Positions 9,914 through 19,174 are shown, counted from the stretch's first letter. The stretch is 64,000 bases of DNA from Alcaligenes faecalis (GCF_002443155.1 NZ_CP023667.1:3472001-3536000), one strand, 5' to 3'. Numbers and translations are program-made. Notes: generated from the sequence alone by a model not told the origin.

Positions 9914-9936
9914 AAAGCTTTGATTGGTTTGGGCTT

Positions 9937-10392
9937 TTATTTTTTCAGCGAATCTCTGATCTCACGCAGCAACAGCACGTCTTCAGGGGTTGGTTCGGGT
10001 ACGGCTTCCGCGGCCTCGGCCTTGGCCACAGTGGCACGCATACGGTTAATCATCTTGACCATGCAAAACACCACGAAGGCCAGCAAGATGAAGTTGATCA
10101 AGATGGTCAGGAAGTTACCCCACGACAAAACAACAGCACCGGCCGCATTCAGAGCTTCCAGGGTTTCTGGGCCAGTAAAGCCCTCAGGTGTACGCAAGAC
10201 CGTGAACTGGTTGGTAAAATCCACTTCGCCGCCAAGGATGAAACTGATGACGGGCATGACGATGTCTTTTACCAGCGAGTCGATAATCTTGCCGAAAGCA
10301 GCGCCAATAATGACACCGACCGCAAGGTCCATCATGTTGCCCTTAACTGCGAACTCCCGGAATTCGTTCAGGAAACCTCGAGCCTTGTTCAT
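9937..10392 (-). CDS. mscL: Large-conductance mechanosensitive channel MscL
   Basis: Inner-membrane pentameric channel that opens on osmotic downshock. The N-terminus [31 protein letters not shown] contains the first, pore-lining helix. The second helix is [23 protein letters not shown], and the charged C-terminal bundle has [14 protein letters not shown]. The ATG at 10392 is chosen because AAAGGTGAA lies six bases upstream; an in-frame ATG 18 bases earlier lies before that site. The product is 151 residues. Confidence 0.95.
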   Translation of the reverse strand: MNKARGFLNEFREFAVKGNMMDLAVGVIIGAAFGKIIDSLVKDIVMPVISFILGGEVDFTNQFTVLRTPEGFTGPETLEALNAAGAVVLSWGNFLTILINFILLAFVVFCMVKMINRMRATVAKAEAAEAVPEPTPEDVLLLREIRDSLKK

Positions 10393-10433
10393 ATGTTCAC
10401 CTTTGATCAAGTTATGCTGCGCTGGGTAACGCG

Positions 10434-10439
10434 TATAAT
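10434..10439 (+). promoter_or_regulatory. Probable -10 element of the petABC promoter
   Basis: TATAAT at 10434-10439 matches the sigma-70 -10 consensus. The best -35 candidate is TTATGC at 10412-10417 with a 16-base spacer, which is weak. The start would lie about 75 bases before petA. A short inverted repeat GCCCGA/TCGGGC occurs just before the petA ribosome-binding site. Confidence 0.5.
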
Positions 10440-10518
10440 GTGCGGTTGAATAATATACCCAGGCCCAAATCCGTAAATTGTGGTATTGCCCGAGTCGGGC
10501 AGGAATAAGGATACTAGA

Positions 10519-11163
10519 ATGAGTCAGAATACGACACAGCCCGATGCCATAGGCGCGGTTGATTTCAATCTTCCGCCCGATCCTTCGCGCCGCACCTGGG
10601 TCGCCACCGCCTGTGCATTAGGTGGTGTCGCTGGTGTGGCGACAGCTGTTCCCTTTGTCAGCTCCTTTGCTCCTTCCGAGAAAGCAAAAGCGGCCGGCGC
10701 TCCCGTAGAGGTTGATATCTCTGGTATCGCCCCCGGTCAGATGCGCACCGTGGAATGGCGCGGGAAACCCGTCTGGATTCTGCACCGCACCAAAGAGCAG
10801 CTGGACGCACTGCCCAAGCTGGACAGCCAGCTGGCCGACCCTGACTCGGATCGCCCCGGTTACACCCCTGCGTACGCCAAGAACGAATACCGTTCGCGTC
10901 GCCCTGAAATCTTTATCTGTATCGGTATCTGCACCCACCTGGGTTGCTCCCCGACCCCGCATCTGGCTGCTGGCGCTGGCGCTGGTCTGCCCGGTGGTTG
11001 GGAAGGCGGCTTTCTGTGCCCCTGCCACGGCTCCACGTTCGACCTGGCCGGCCGCGTCTACAGCAACAAGCCTGCTCCAGACAATCTGGAAATCCCGCCC
11101 TACGAGTTCTCGGCTGACGGCACGATGGTTACCATCGGCGTAGACGAAAACAACAAGGCCTAA
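10519..11163 (+). CDS. petA: Ubiquinol-cytochrome c reductase iron-sulfur subunit (Rieske protein)
   Basis: Carries the [2Fe-2S] cluster of the cytochrome bc1 complex and passes electrons from ubiquinol to cytochrome c1. The Tat-type N-terminal anchor is seen as [20 protein letters not shown]. The cluster ligands are in CTHLGC (C138, H140) and CPCHGS (C167, H170). A GTG at 10480 is in frame, but the ATG at 10519 with AAGGATA upstream gives the usual length, 214 residues. First gene of petABC. Confidence 0.96.
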   Translation: MSQNTTQPDAIGAVDFNLPPDPSRRTWVATACALGGVAGVATAVPFVSSFAPSEKAKAAGAPVEVDISGIAPGQMRTVEWRGKPVWILHRTKEQLDALPKLDSQLADPDSDRPGYTPAYAKNEYRSRRPEIFICIGICTHLGCSPTPHLAAGAGAGLPGGWEGGFLCPCHGSTFDLAGRVYSNKPAPDNLEIPPYEFSADGTMVTIGVDENNKA

Positions 11164-11213
11164 GGCGGCTGTAACCCAATACGTACTATTTAAAAAGATA
11201 AAGGAGCCGTTTC

Positions 11214-12602
11214 ATGGCTGGCGAGAAAACCGTCGAAACGACAGGACTCTTGGGATGGATTGACAGGCGCTTCCCCCTGACATCCATGTACAAAGAGCAC
11301 ATGTCAGAATATTACGCGCCGAAGAACTTCAACTTCTGGTATTTCTTTGGCTCCCTGGCACTGCTAGTGCTGGTTATCCAGATCGTGACGGGTATTTTCC
11401 TGGTCATGAACTACAAGCCTGATGCCAAGCTGGCCTTTGAGTCGGTTGAATACATCATGCGTGAAGTGCCCGGTGGCTGGATCATCCGCTACATGCACTC
11501 CACAGGCGCTTCCATGTTCTTCGTGGTGGTGTACCTGCACATGCTGCGCGGCTTGTTCTACGGTTCTTACCGCAAGCCACGTGAACTGGTCTGGATCTTT
11601 GGCGTTGCCATTTTCCTCTGTCTGATGGCTGAAGCCTTCATGGGCTACCTGCTGCCATGGGGCCAGATGTCCTACTGGGGCGCCCAGGTGATTGTTAACC
11701 TGTTCTCGGCCATTCCTTTCATTGGTCCTGACCTGGCTATTTTCATCCGTGGTGACTACGTGGTGTCCGACGCCACCTTGAACCGCTTCTTTGCTCTGCA
11801 CGTGATTGCTGTGCCTCTGGTCCTGCTGGGTCTGGTTGTGGCTCACCTGATCGCTCTGCACGAAGTGGGTTCCAACAACCCCGACGGTATCGAAATCAAG
11901 CAAGGCCCCAAAGACGCTCAAGGTCGTCCTTTGGATGGCATCCCCTTTCACCCCTACTACTCGGTGCACGACATTCTGGGTGTGGCTGGCTTCCTGATTG
12001 TGTTTGCCGCGATTGTGTTCTTTGCCCCTGAAATGGGCGGCTACTTCCTGGAGTTCAACAACTTCAGCCCTGCCGATGCACTGAAGACTCCTCCGCACAT
12101 TGCTCCTGTCTGGTACTTCACGCCTTTCTACTCCATGCTGCGTGCCACGACTGCCGACTTTACCTGGGTTCTGGCCGGTGCTTCCGTGCTGGGTGCTCTG
12201 GTGCTGTTCGTCAAAGGCAAGCTGCCCGGTATCTGGCGCCTGGTCGTACCCGCTGTCCTGATCGCTGTCGCTGTGCTGCTGCGTGTTATCGACGCCAAGT
12301 TCTGGGGCGTGGTGGCCATGGGTGGTACGGTCGTGATCCTGTTCTTCCTGCCTTGGCTGGATAAATCGCCTGTGAAGTCGATTCGCTACCGTCCTACCTG
12401 GCACAAAGTGCTGTACGCGATTTTCATCATCAACTTCCTGATCTTGGGTTACCTGGGCACGCAGGCCCCGAACGACTTGTTCAACCTGCTGAGCCAGATC
12501 GGTACGGTGATCTACCTGGCCTTCTTCCTGCTGATGCCAGTATGGAGCCGCATGGGTACGTTCAAACCCGAACCTGATCGCGTGACTTTCCGCCCTCACT
12601 AG
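11214..12602 (+). CDS. petB: Cytochrome b of the bc1 complex
   Basis: Membrane subunit with two b hemes and the quinol sites. The heme-ligand histidines appear in HSTGASMFFVVVYLHMLRG and in the LHVIAVPLVLLGLVVAHLIALHE helix. The Qo-site PEWY-type motif is present as PVWYFTPFYSMLRA. The 462 residues include additional C-terminal helices, as in other betaproteobacteria. It starts 50 bases after petA with AAAGGAG upstream. Confidence 0.96.
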   Translation: MAGEKTVETTGLLGWIDRRFPLTSMYKEHMSEYYAPKNFNFWYFFGSLALLVLVIQIVTGIFLVMNYKPDAKLAFESVEYIMREVPGGWIIRYMHSTGASMFFVVVYLHMLRGLFYGSYRKPRELVWIFGVAIFLCLMAEAFMGYLLPWGQMSYWGAQVIVNLFSAIPFIGPDLAIFIRGDYVVSDATLNRFFALHVIAVPLVLLGLVVAHLIALHEVGSNNPDGIEIKQGPKDAQGRPLDGIPFHPYYSVHDILGVAGFLIVFAAIVFFAPEMGGYFLEFNNFSPADALKTPPHIAPVWYFTPFYSMLRATTADFTWVLAGASVLGALVLFVKGKLPGIWRLVVPAVLIAVAVLLRVIDAKFWGVVAMGGTVVILFFLPWLDKSPVKSIRYRPTWHKVLYAIFIINFLILGYLGTQAPNDLFNLLSQIGTVIYLAFFLLMPVWSRMGTFKPEPDRVTFRPH

Positions 12603-12621
12603 GCCCCCAACACGAAACGGA

Positions 12622-13476
12622 ATGACCATGATTAAGAAACTGCTTGGCGCTCTGGCCTTGTCCCTTACCTGCACGGTGGCTGTGGCCGCCGAAGGTGGCT
12701 ATGCCCTGGAGCGCGCGCCCGACCGCATGAATGACATGGCGGCTTTGCAAAATGGCGCAAAACTGTTTGTGAACTACTGTCTGAACTGTCATAGCGCCAA
12801 CTCCATGCGCTACAACAAGCTGACAGACATCGGCCTGACCGAAGAAGACATCAAGAAAAACTTGCTGTTCTCCTCGGACAAGGTGGGTGATCTGATGAAG
12901 ATCGCCATGACCCCGGAAATGGGCAAGAAGTGGTTTGGTGCCGCTCCTCCGGACCTGTCCGTGATTGCGCGTGCCAAGTCCACCAACCTGGGTCCTAGCG
13001 GCGCAGACTACATCTACACCTACCTGCGCACGTTCTACCGTGACGCATCCCGTCCTACAGGCTGGGATAACCTGGTTTTCCCAAGCGTGGGTATGCCTCA
13101 CGCCATGTGGGAGCGCCAAGGTGGCGTGACCTTGCACCGCACGACCGTGGCCCAGGAAGCCAAGGACGATGGCAGCAAGGAATGGGTCAAGACTGTGGCC
13201 ACCTACGATCCAGCCGGCTTCTCCGACGTCAAGAAAGAAGTATTGGCCGATTACACCGGCCATGCTACTGACACCGTCAAGCTTGAGCCTGTTAACGCCA
13301 AGGCTGCTGCCAAGTACGACAGCGACGTGGCCGACCTGGCCAACTTCATGGACTGGATGGCAGAGCCTGTGCAGCTGGAGCGCAAGAAGATCGGTGTAGG
13401 CGTGATCCTGTTCCTGCTCTTGTTCTTTGCCGTTGCATGGCGACTGAACAGCGTTTTCTGGAAAGACATCAAGTAA
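12622..13476 (+). CDS. petC: Cytochrome c1
   Basis: Periplasmic c-type heme subunit of the bc1 complex. A cleavable signal (LLGALALSLTCTVAVAA) precedes the mature AEGGYALERAP. The heme site is CLNCH (C53, C56, H57) and the Met ligand is probably in FPSVGMPHAMWE. A C-terminal membrane anchor, VGVILFLLLFFAVAWRLN, ends the protein. The 284-residue length is typical. It lies 19 bases after petB and is followed by a terminator. Confidence 0.96.
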   Translation: MTMIKKLLGALALSLTCTVAVAAEGGYALERAPDRMNDMAALQNGAKLFVNYCLNCHSANSMRYNKLTDIGLTEEDIKKNLLFSSDKVGDLMKIAMTPEMGKKWFGAAPPDLSVIARAKSTNLGPSGADYIYTYLRTFYRDASRPTGWDNLVFPSVGMPHAMWERQGGVTLHRTTVAQEAKDDGSKEWVKTVATYDPAGFSDVKKEVLADYTGHATDTVKLEPVNAKAAAKYDSDVADLANFMDWMAEPVQLERKKIGVGVILFLLLFFAVAWRLNSVFWKDIK

Positions 13477-13490
13477 AACGCTATGCTAGA

Positions 13491-13522
13491 CGGGCAGGCC
13501 TAACTAGCCTGCCCGGCTTTTT
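13491..13522 (+). terminator. Terminator of petABC
   Basis: CGGGCAGGC (13491-13499) and GCCTGCCCG (13507-13515) form a perfect 9-bp stem followed by GCTTTTTATT. A second small hairpin, AAAACCCC/GGGTTTT, lies at about 13530-13548 in the leader of sspA. Confidence 0.85.
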
Positions 13523-13602
13523 ATTGTTAAAACCCCTTGCAGGGTTTTAAATTCTGAGCCGTGAGGCTCTTGTTTTTATTTCTACGACTGGAATCTCCTA
13601 CC

Positions 13603-14211
13603 ATGATGGTGCTCTACTCTGGAACAACTTGCCCATTCTCACAGCGCTGCCGTTTCGTGTTGTTTGAAAAAGGCATGGATTTCGAGATCCGCGACATCGA
13701 CTTGTACAACAAGCCTGAAGATATCGCCGTCATGAACCCCTACGGACAGGTGCCAATCCTGGTAGAACGTGACCTGATCTTGTACGAATCGAACATCATC
13801 AATGAGTACATTGATGAGCGTTTCCCGCATCCTCAGCTGATGCCTGCGGACCCCACGATGCGCGCTCGCACACGCCTGTTCCTGTACAACTTCGAAAAGG
13901 AACTGTTTGTGCACGTGGCCGCCCTGGAAGACCGCCGCAATGCGGATGCCAAGGCACAGGACCTGGCCCGTCAGCAAATCCGCAACCACTTGTCGCAGCT
14001 GGCTCCGATCCTGCTCAAGAACAAGTACATGCTGGGCGAAGAGTTCTCCATGCTGGACGTGGCGATCGCTCCCCTGCTCTGGCGCCTGGACCACTACGGT
14101 ATCGAACTGCCCAAGAGCGCCGCTCCTGTGCAAAAGTACGCCGAGCGCGTGTTCTCGCGTCCTGCTTACATTGAAGCACTGACTCCTTCCGAAAAAGTCA
14201 TGCGTCGCTAA
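13603..14211 (+). CDS. sspA: Stringent starvation protein A (glutathione S-transferase fold)
   Basis: RNA-polymerase-associated regulator with a GST fold that lacks GST activity in studied species. The N-terminal thioredoxin-like domain reads MMVLYSGTTCPFSQRCRFVL and holds the NPYGQVPILVERDLILYESNIINEYID segment. The C-terminal helical domain contains MLDVAIAPLLWRLDHYGI. A GTG at 13561 is in frame but would add 14 unlike residues, so the ATG at 13603 is used, giving 202 residues. Six bases separate it from sspB. Confidence 0.94.
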   Translation: MMVLYSGTTCPFSQRCRFVLFEKGMDFEIRDIDLYNKPEDIAVMNPYGQVPILVERDLILYESNIINEYIDERFPHPQLMPADPTMRARTRLFLYNFEKELFVHVAALEDRRNADAKAQDLARQQIRNHLSQLAPILLKNKYMLGEEFSMLDVAIAPLLWRLDHYGIELPKSAAPVQKYAERVFSRPAYIEALTPSEKVMRR

Positions 14212-14217
14212 TCCATT

Positions 14218-14643
14218 ATGCAAGAAACCTCGACCAAGCCTTACCTGCTGCGCGCCCTGCACGAATGGTGTTCCGACCACGGCTACACACCTCATATCGT
14301 GGTGACGGTAGACGCCAACACCGTGGTTCCACGCGGCCATATTCAGGATGGACAGATCACCCTGAATATCGGGCATCTGGCCACCAATGGCCTGATCCTG
14401 GGCAACGACTACATTGAATTCCAGGCCCGCTTTGGCGGCGTGACGGAAGACATTTTCGTTCCCGTGGCAGCCGTGTCGGCCATCTACGCACGCGAAACAG
14501 GTGCTGGTATGGGTTTTGAAGTAGTGGAATCCGAGCCTTACGCTGAAGACGAGGCGCAAGATGCAGCTCCTGAAGCGGCACCGGAAACGCCCGCTGCCAA
14601 GAAAGACGCTGACAAGGTCTCGCACCTGAAAATCGTCAAATAA
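14218..14643 (+). CDS. sspB: ClpXP protease specificity-enhancing factor SspB
   Basis: Adaptor that delivers SsrA-tagged peptides to ClpXP. The folded substrate-binding domain includes TKPYLLRALHEWCSDHGYTPHI and NGLILGNDYIEFQARFGG. A flexible acidic linker (EDEAQDAAPEAAPETP) follows, and the C-terminal ClpX-binding tail ends in VSHLKIVK. The 141-residue length is normal. It is paired with sspA, as in most beta- and gammaproteobacteria. Confidence 0.94.
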   Translation: MQETSTKPYLLRALHEWCSDHGYTPHIVVTVDANTVVPRGHIQDGQITLNIGHLATNGLILGNDYIEFQARFGGVTEDIFVPVAAVSAIYARETGAGMGFEVVESEPYAEDEAQDAAPEAAPETPAAKKDADKVSHLKIVK

Positions 14644-14661
14644 GGCGCGTTCGACGCAGAC

Positions 14662-14694
14662 AAAAATAGAGCCCCGCATGGGGCTCTATTTTTT
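14662..14694. terminator. Bidirectional terminator after sspB
   Basis: A perfect stem AGAGCCCC / GGGGCTCT is flanked by an A-run on one side and ATTTTTT on the other, so it can work in both directions. It ends the sspAB unit. It may also stop transcripts of the minus-strand sulfate operon, whose last gene ends about 130 bases away. Confidence 0.85.
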
Positions 14695-14820
14695 GGTCTA
14701 CTTGTTAACAAGTATCCGAACGCTGGCTTTGGCAGATCAGTATCAACTGCTAAAGGCTCCTCAGGGAGTAGTCAGTCTTCTAAAGCCACTGAGATATTGC
14801 CCCCACACCCAATCCGCCAT

Positions 14821-15666
14821 TTACCCTTGTACCGCTTCTTCCTGATTGCGGCGCCGTCCAGCCGCCACACGCCACTCCAGCAGGCTCTTGAGCATCACGG
14901 ACACAATGGCAAATACTGCCAGCAGCGCCGCTGCTGTAAAGGCTGCAGCGGCCTTGTTATCGTTGTTCAGCTGATCCACCAGCAAGGACAAGGTCAAGGT
15001 CTGATTCATGATGGTGCCAGACACCACGGACACCGCGCCGAACTCGCCAATCGCGCGAGCATTGGTCAGCACCACGCCATAGAGCAGGGCCCATTTAATA
15101 TCCGGCAACGTGACGTGCCAAAAGATCTGCCAACCATTAGCTCCCAGACTAAGAGCCGCTGCCTGCGCGTCCGAGCCTTGCGCTTGCATGATAGGAATCA
15201 GGATACGGGCCACATAGGGCGTGGTCACAAAGATCGTGACCATCAGAATCCCTGGCCAGGCAAACATCAGCTGAATGTCGCGTGCGCTTAGCCATTGCCC
15301 TAGGGACGACTCCACGCCGTAGACCACCAGATAACACAGACCCGCCACCACTGGCGATACCGCGTAAGGCAAATCCACCAAGGTACTGAGCAGACGACGA
15401 CCACGGAACTCATAATGCGTCAGACACCAGGCCAGCAGAATGCCAAAGACCATGTTCAGAGGTACCGTCAGCACCGCTACAAACAAGGTAAGCCCAATGG
15501 CATGCAGCATGTAATCCTCTTGCAGATTGCTCCACAAGGCAGGCAAACCGTCGCCCAAAGCTTTGGAGAAAATCAGTATCAGGGGGACCACCAGCAAACC
15601 CAGCACCAAGGCAATGCCCAAGGCCAGAATCAGACGATCAGCCATGCTTTTAGGCGTTTTTCTCAT
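14821..15666 (-). CDS. cysW: Sulfate/thiosulfate ABC transporter permease CysW
   Basis: One of two inner-membrane subunits of the sulfate/thiosulfate importer. Six or so hydrophobic helices are visible, and the EAA-type loop that contacts the ATPase is in AAALSLGANGWQIFWHVTLPDIKWAL. The RAIGEFGAVSVVSG segment is typical of CysW. The start overlaps the cysT stop by four bases. The usual next gene, cysA, is absent: 120 bases later comes the sspB terminator. Confidence 0.94.
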   Translation of the reverse strand: MRKTPKSMADRLILALGIALVLGLLVVPLILIFSKALGDGLPALWSNLQEDYMLHAIGLTLFVAVLTVPLNMVFGILLAWCLTHYEFRGRRLLSTLVDLPYAVSPVVAGLCYLVVYGVESSLGQWLSARDIQLMFAWPGILMVTIFVTTPYVARILIPIMQAQGSDAQAAALSLGANGWQIFWHVTLPDIKWALLYGVVLTNARAIGEFGAVSVVSGTIMNQTLTLSLLVDQLNNDNKAAAAFTAAALLAVFAIVSVMLKSLLEWRVAAGRRRNQEEAVQG

Positions 15667-16553
15667 GGCGCCCTCCGCTGCCAGCCCAACAAACGGTTCT
15701 GCACCAGCTGCAAGGTGAACAGCAGCAGCAAGGAGGCGATCAAGATTACCGAGGCAATCGCAGCCGCGGCCGGATAGTTGAACTCTTGCAGACGCACAAA
15801 AATCATCAGGGACGACACTTCAGTTTTGAAGGGGATATTGCCCGCAATCATGATGACGGCGCCAAATTCACCCAAACTACGAATAAAGGCTTGGGAAGCC
15901 CCGGTCACCAGAGCGGGAATCAACGGAGGAAACACCACTTTGCTGAAGGTCTGCCAGCCATTGGCACCCAGTGTGTGGGCAACCTCTTCGTACTCGGCCC
16001 CCAGCTCTTCAATCACGGGCTGCACAATACGCACCACAAAGGGCAAGCTGGTGAACGTCATGGCCAGCACAATACCGGGGTACTGATAAGCCACCTTCCA
16101 GCCCTCCGGCAGAAACTGGCCAAACCAGCCGCCAGGCACAAACAGCGTCGCCAGGGTCAAACCCGCCACCGAAGTTGGCAAGGCAAACGGCAGATCCACC
16201 AAGGCATCAATCAGACGACGCCCCGGAAACTCAAAGCGTGTAATGATCCAGGCAATGATGAACCCCACCACACTGGCGATCACGGTGGAGTAAAAAGCAG
16301 CACTGATCGTGACCTGATAACTGCTGACAACGCGCTTATCAGTCACCGCACGCCAATAATCGGCCAGGCTCATGTCACTGACGTACATGAACAAGGCCGA
16401 CAAAGGCAGCAGCACAATAATGGACAGGTACAGGACGCTAAAGCCAAAGCTCAATCCAAAACCCGGCATGACGGGGCGGCGCAGAAAGAAGATGGGCTTT
16501 AGCGCAGTCTTCGCCCCGGAATCCTGCGCCCCGCCCACAAGAGTACGACTCAT
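15663..16553 (-). CDS. cysT: Sulfate/thiosulfate ABC transporter permease CysT (CysU)
   Basis: Partner permease of CysW. The conserved PGFGLSFGFSVLYLSIIVLLPL start, the EAA loop HTLGANGWQTFSKVVFPPLIPAL and the SLGEFGAVIMIAGNIP segment are all present. The 296 residues include about 20 extra N-terminal residues before the first helix. It lies three bases after the sulfate-binding protein gene and overlaps cysW by four bases, so the three are one operon. Confidence 0.94.
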   Translation of the reverse strand: MSRTLVGGAQDSGAKTALKPIFFLRRPVMPGFGLSFGFSVLYLSIIVLLPLSALFMYVSDMSLADYWRAVTDKRVVSSYQVTISAAFYSTVIASVVGFIIAWIITRFEFPGRRLIDALVDLPFALPTSVAGLTLATLFVPGGWFGQFLPEGWKVAYQYPGIVLAMTFTSLPFVVRIVQPVIEELGAEYEEVAHTLGANGWQTFSKVVFPPLIPALVTGASQAFIRSLGEFGAVIMIAGNIPFKTEVSSLMIFVRLQEFNYPAAAAIASVILIASLLLLFTLQLVQNRLLGWQRRAP

Positions 16554-16556
16554 GAA

Positions 16557-17561
16557 TTACTTGGCCAGCAACTGGTCCAACACGCCGTTTGCGGCAAAGT
16601 GACGGCTTTGAATGTCAGTCCAGGAACCCAGAACGTCGGTAGGATTGATCAGCTTGACCGGCGCATACTTGGACTCGAATTCCTTGGCCACGGCAGGGTC
16701 CGTCACACGGTAGTTGAAGCCAGCCAGCAGGCGCTGAATCTCGGGGGTGTACTGGAACTTCAGGTATTCGGTTGCTTCCTTGCGGGTGCCCTTCTGGTCA
16801 ACCACACGGTCCACCACGGCGACAGGGAACTCGGCCAATACGCTGACAGGTGGCACCACCACTTCCAGCTCGCTGCCCTTGAACTCGTCGCTGGCAGCGA
16901 TATTGATCACTTCAGATTCAAAGGTCAGCAACACATCGCCCTGACCGTTCTGGGCAAAAGCGACCGTCGCGCCACGACCACCCGTAGGGAAGCTCTCTAC
17001 ATTACCCAGCACCTTGCCGACAAACTCCTTGATCTTGGCCTCGTCACCGCCGAATGCTTCGTTGGCATACAACCAGGAAGCCAGGTAGGTGTAGCGAGCA
17101 TTGCCCGAGGTCTTGGGGTTCGGGAACACCAGCTTCACGTCGTCACGCACCAGATCATCCCAGGACTTGATGTTCTTGGGATTGCCTTTGCGCACCAGGA
17201 AAGCAATGGTGCTGTAGTAAGGCGAGCTGTTGTTCGGGAATTTAGAGGCCCAATCCTTGGCAACTGCACCGCGCTCGGCCAGGAACTCAATATCGGTGAC
17301 CTGGTTGAAGGTCACGGTATCAACTTTCTTGCCCTGAATAATGTCCTGAGCCTGACGGGAAGTACCGGCAAACGACTGGTCAATCTTGATGTCTTCGCCT
17401 GTAGTCGCTTTCCAGTGTTCGACAAACTTGGGGTTGATCGCCGCAAAGGTCTCGCGTGCCACGTCAAACGAGGCGTTCAGCAAAGAAACCTGGGCACTGG
17501 CTGTGCCACCCAGCAAAGACGCCAACAACAAGGCAGAGCCAACAACAGACTTCAATTTCAT
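16557..17561 (-). CDS. sbp: Sulfate ABC transporter periplasmic binding protein
   Basis: Periplasmic receptor that feeds sulfate (or thiosulfate) to CysTW. The signal peptide is KSVVGSALLLASLLGGTASA, then QVSLLNASFDVARE. The binding-site signatures FAGTSRQAQDIIQG, SGNARYTYLASWLYA and PTGGRGATVAF are typical of the Sbp/CysP family. The start at 17561 has GGGGAA just upstream; a longer in-frame start at 17615 is not supported. It is the first gene of the operon. The 247-base gap to the tRNA gene carries its promoter, probably CysB-dependent by analogy. Confidence 0.93.
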   Translation of the reverse strand: MKLKSVVGSALLLASLLGGTASAQVSLLNASFDVARETFAAINPKFVEHWKATTGEDIKIDQSFAGTSRQAQDIIQGKKVDTVTFNQVTDIEFLAERGAVAKDWASKFPNNSSPYYSTIAFLVRKGNPKNIKSWDDLVRDDVKLVFPNPKTSGNARYTYLASWLYANEAFGGDEAKIKEFVGKVLGNVESFPTGGRGATVAFAQNGQGDVLLTFESEVINIAASDEFKGSELEVVVPPVSVLAEFPVAVVDRVVDQKGTRKEATEYLKFQYTPEIQRLLAGFNYRVTDPAVAKEFESKYAPVKLINPTDVLGSWTDIQSRHFAANGVLDQLLAK

Positions 17562-17769
17562 GGTGTTCCCCAAAGTTCCCGGACGCGGCCTTCGGAGCCC
17601 GTCACTGATGTTCAATCGCGTGCTATCTATATAAGCACAGCTTGGATAGATCAGATTATGGGTAGGGGAAAAGGCATTTAAAACGACATTTTCATCATGC
17701 TCTTATAACCAGAACCTATCTATTGGCTGAGCGTGTGCGTCTTGGGACGCAACGATATTTTTCTGGTGA

Positions 17770-17799
17770 TTGCTTCTTTGCAAAAAACCCGGCTATAAT
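17770..17799 (+). promoter_or_regulatory. Promoter of the tRNA-Thr gene
   Basis: TATAAT at 17794-17799 is a perfect -10 element, and TTGCTT at 17770-17775 is a fair -35 with an 18-base spacer. Transcription would begin a few bases before the tRNA at 17809. Confidence 0.65.
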
Positions 17800-17808
17800 T
17801 GTCAATTC

Positions 17809-17884
17809 GCCGGCTTAGCTCAGTTGGTAGAGCAGCGCACTTGTAATGCGAAGGTCGAGGGTTCAACTCCTTTAGCCGGCACCA
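17809..17884 (+). tRNA. tRNA-Thr (anticodon UGU)
   Basis: A full cloverleaf can be drawn. The acceptor arm GCCGGCT pairs with AGCCGGC. The D-arm is GCTC/GAGC, the anticodon loop CTTGTAA carries TGT, and the T-loop is TTCAACT. The 3' CCA is encoded. The outermost pair of the anticodon stem is G-A. It is a single-gene transcription unit with its own promoter and terminator. Confidence 0.96.
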
Positions 17885-17894
17885 CGAATAAAAT

Positions 17895-17933
17895 AGAACG
17901 CCAAGCTTTCAAAAAGCTTGGCGTTCTATTTTT
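17895..17933 (+). terminator. Terminator of tRNA-Thr
   Basis: A perfect 14-bp stem (AGAACGCCAAGCTT, 17895-17908, with its complement at 17914-17927) is followed by ATTTTT. It lies 10 bases after the tRNA. Confidence 0.9.
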
Positions 17934-18040
17934 CTACGATCCGGATCTTGGCCTTTACTCAGGCGAAAGCGTCTCCTTTCACAAGCCACACCCCCACAAG
18001 GTAAATTTCCCGCTGCTGATTGCAGCGCTTATCTAACAGG

Positions 18041-19174
18041 CTACTCAGTAGAGGATACAAGACATTGGGCCAAATCTGCCGGGCATGAAGCCCCCAGTAG
18101 AACCATCGTCCGCTCCAGTTCCTGGGCTACCAGTCCCAGCACCTGCGCCACTCCCTGCTCGCCGCCTTGCGCTAAACCATAAGCAACGGCACGCCCCAGG
18201 AATGCACCCGTCGCTCCACAAGCGATGGCCTTGGCGACATCCGAACCCCGCCGAAAACCGCTGTCGATAAATACCGGCATCTGCGTTTTGACGATATCCA
18301 TGATCTGCGGGAGCACACTGATTGTTGAAGGTGCGCAGTCCAGTTGTCGGCCACCGTGGTTGGAGACGATAAGCCCATCGACGCCATAATGCAGCGCCTG
18401 ACGTGCATCTTCGGGATGCAGAACACCCTTGATCAATACGGGGCCATCCCATTTTGAACGCAACCAGGAGACATCGTCCCAAATCAAACGGCGATCCATG
18501 CTCCGCGCCAGCAGTGCCGCCTGCGCCTGGGCGGAGCTGGCCCCCTCTGTCGGCATCAGGTTGACGAACTGGGGTTGGCCGGCCAAGGCCTGACGCCACA
18601 GCCAGCGAGGCTGCGACGCCATGTCCAGCAACAAACGCGGACCAGGGCGGAAGGGCAATTTGAAGCCATGACGTATGTCTTTTTCTCTGTAGCCGCCTAC
18701 AGGCACATCTACGGTCAAAACCAGAGCCTCGAAGCCGGTCTGGCGGGCGCGATCCAGAATGGAATTGGCCATGCCCCTGTCCTGCATCACATACAGTTGC
18801 ATCCAGCATGGGCCTGCGCAGGCTTCGCGCACTTGCTCCAAAGGACTATTGGAGGCAGTAGACAGGATGTATGGCAAGCCCGCCTTGCCTGCGGCACGTG
18901 CGGCGTGCAGATCTCCACGAGGACGTACAACATCAATCAGGCCAACAGGAGCAACGCCAAAAGGCGCTGACCATCGCCGTCCAAAGACTTCTATCTCGGT
19001 TGAAAGCGCTGAAGTATCACGCAGACTGCGTGGCGCTAGAGTCAGAGCCTGCAAATCGGCCTGATTGCGAGCCAGACAAAGCTCGTCTTCTGCTCCACCC
19101 GCTACATAGTCATAGACAAAACGTGGCAGACTGCTTTGAGCCGCTAACTGAAAATCCTGAATGTTGAGCCGCAT
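18041..19174 (-). CDS. FMN-dependent 2-hydroxyacid dehydrogenase (lactate/mandelate/glycolate oxidase family)
   Basis: TIM-barrel flavoenzyme that oxidises an L-2-hydroxy acid to the 2-oxo acid, usually passing electrons to the respiratory chain. The active-site Tyr lies in FVYDYVAGGAEDE and the catalytic His in SNHGGRQLD. FMN-binding segments are IKGVLHPEDARQALHYGVDG, DSGFRRGSDVAKAIA and GATGAFLGRA. The 377-residue length is normal. The substrate cannot be named from sequence. It is on the same strand as the sugar-acid operon but lies 233 bases after a terminator-like hairpin, so it is probably a separate unit. Confidence 0.88.
   Translation of the reverse strand: MRLNIQDFQLAAQSSLPRFVYDYVAGGAEDELCLARNQADLQALTLAPRSLRDTSALSTEIEVFGRRWSAPFGVAPVGLIDVVRPRGDLHAARAAGKAGLPYILSTASNSPLEQVREACAGPCWMQLYVMQDRGMANSILDRARQTGFEALVLTVDVPVGGYREKDIRHGFKLPFRPGPRLLLDMASQPRWLWRQALAGQPQFVNLMPTEGASSAQAQAALLARSMDRRLIWDDVSWLRSKWDGPVLIKGVLHPEDARQALHYGVDGLIVSNHGGRQLDCAPSTISVLPQIMDIVKTQMPVFIDSGFRRGSDVAKAIACGATGAFLGRAVAYGLAQGGEQGVAQVLGLVAQELERTMVLLGASCPADLAQCLVSSTE

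Noticed and set aside
11364..12674. Minus-strand frame of 436 codons opposite petB
   Set aside because: The composition is rich in His, Gln and Arg, as expected from the complement of a membrane protein gene, and it has no recognisable domain.
17809..17884. Genomic island attachment site at the tRNA gene
   Set aside because: No integrase and no repeat of the tRNA 3' end were seen nearby; the neighbours on both sides look like ordinary metabolic genes.
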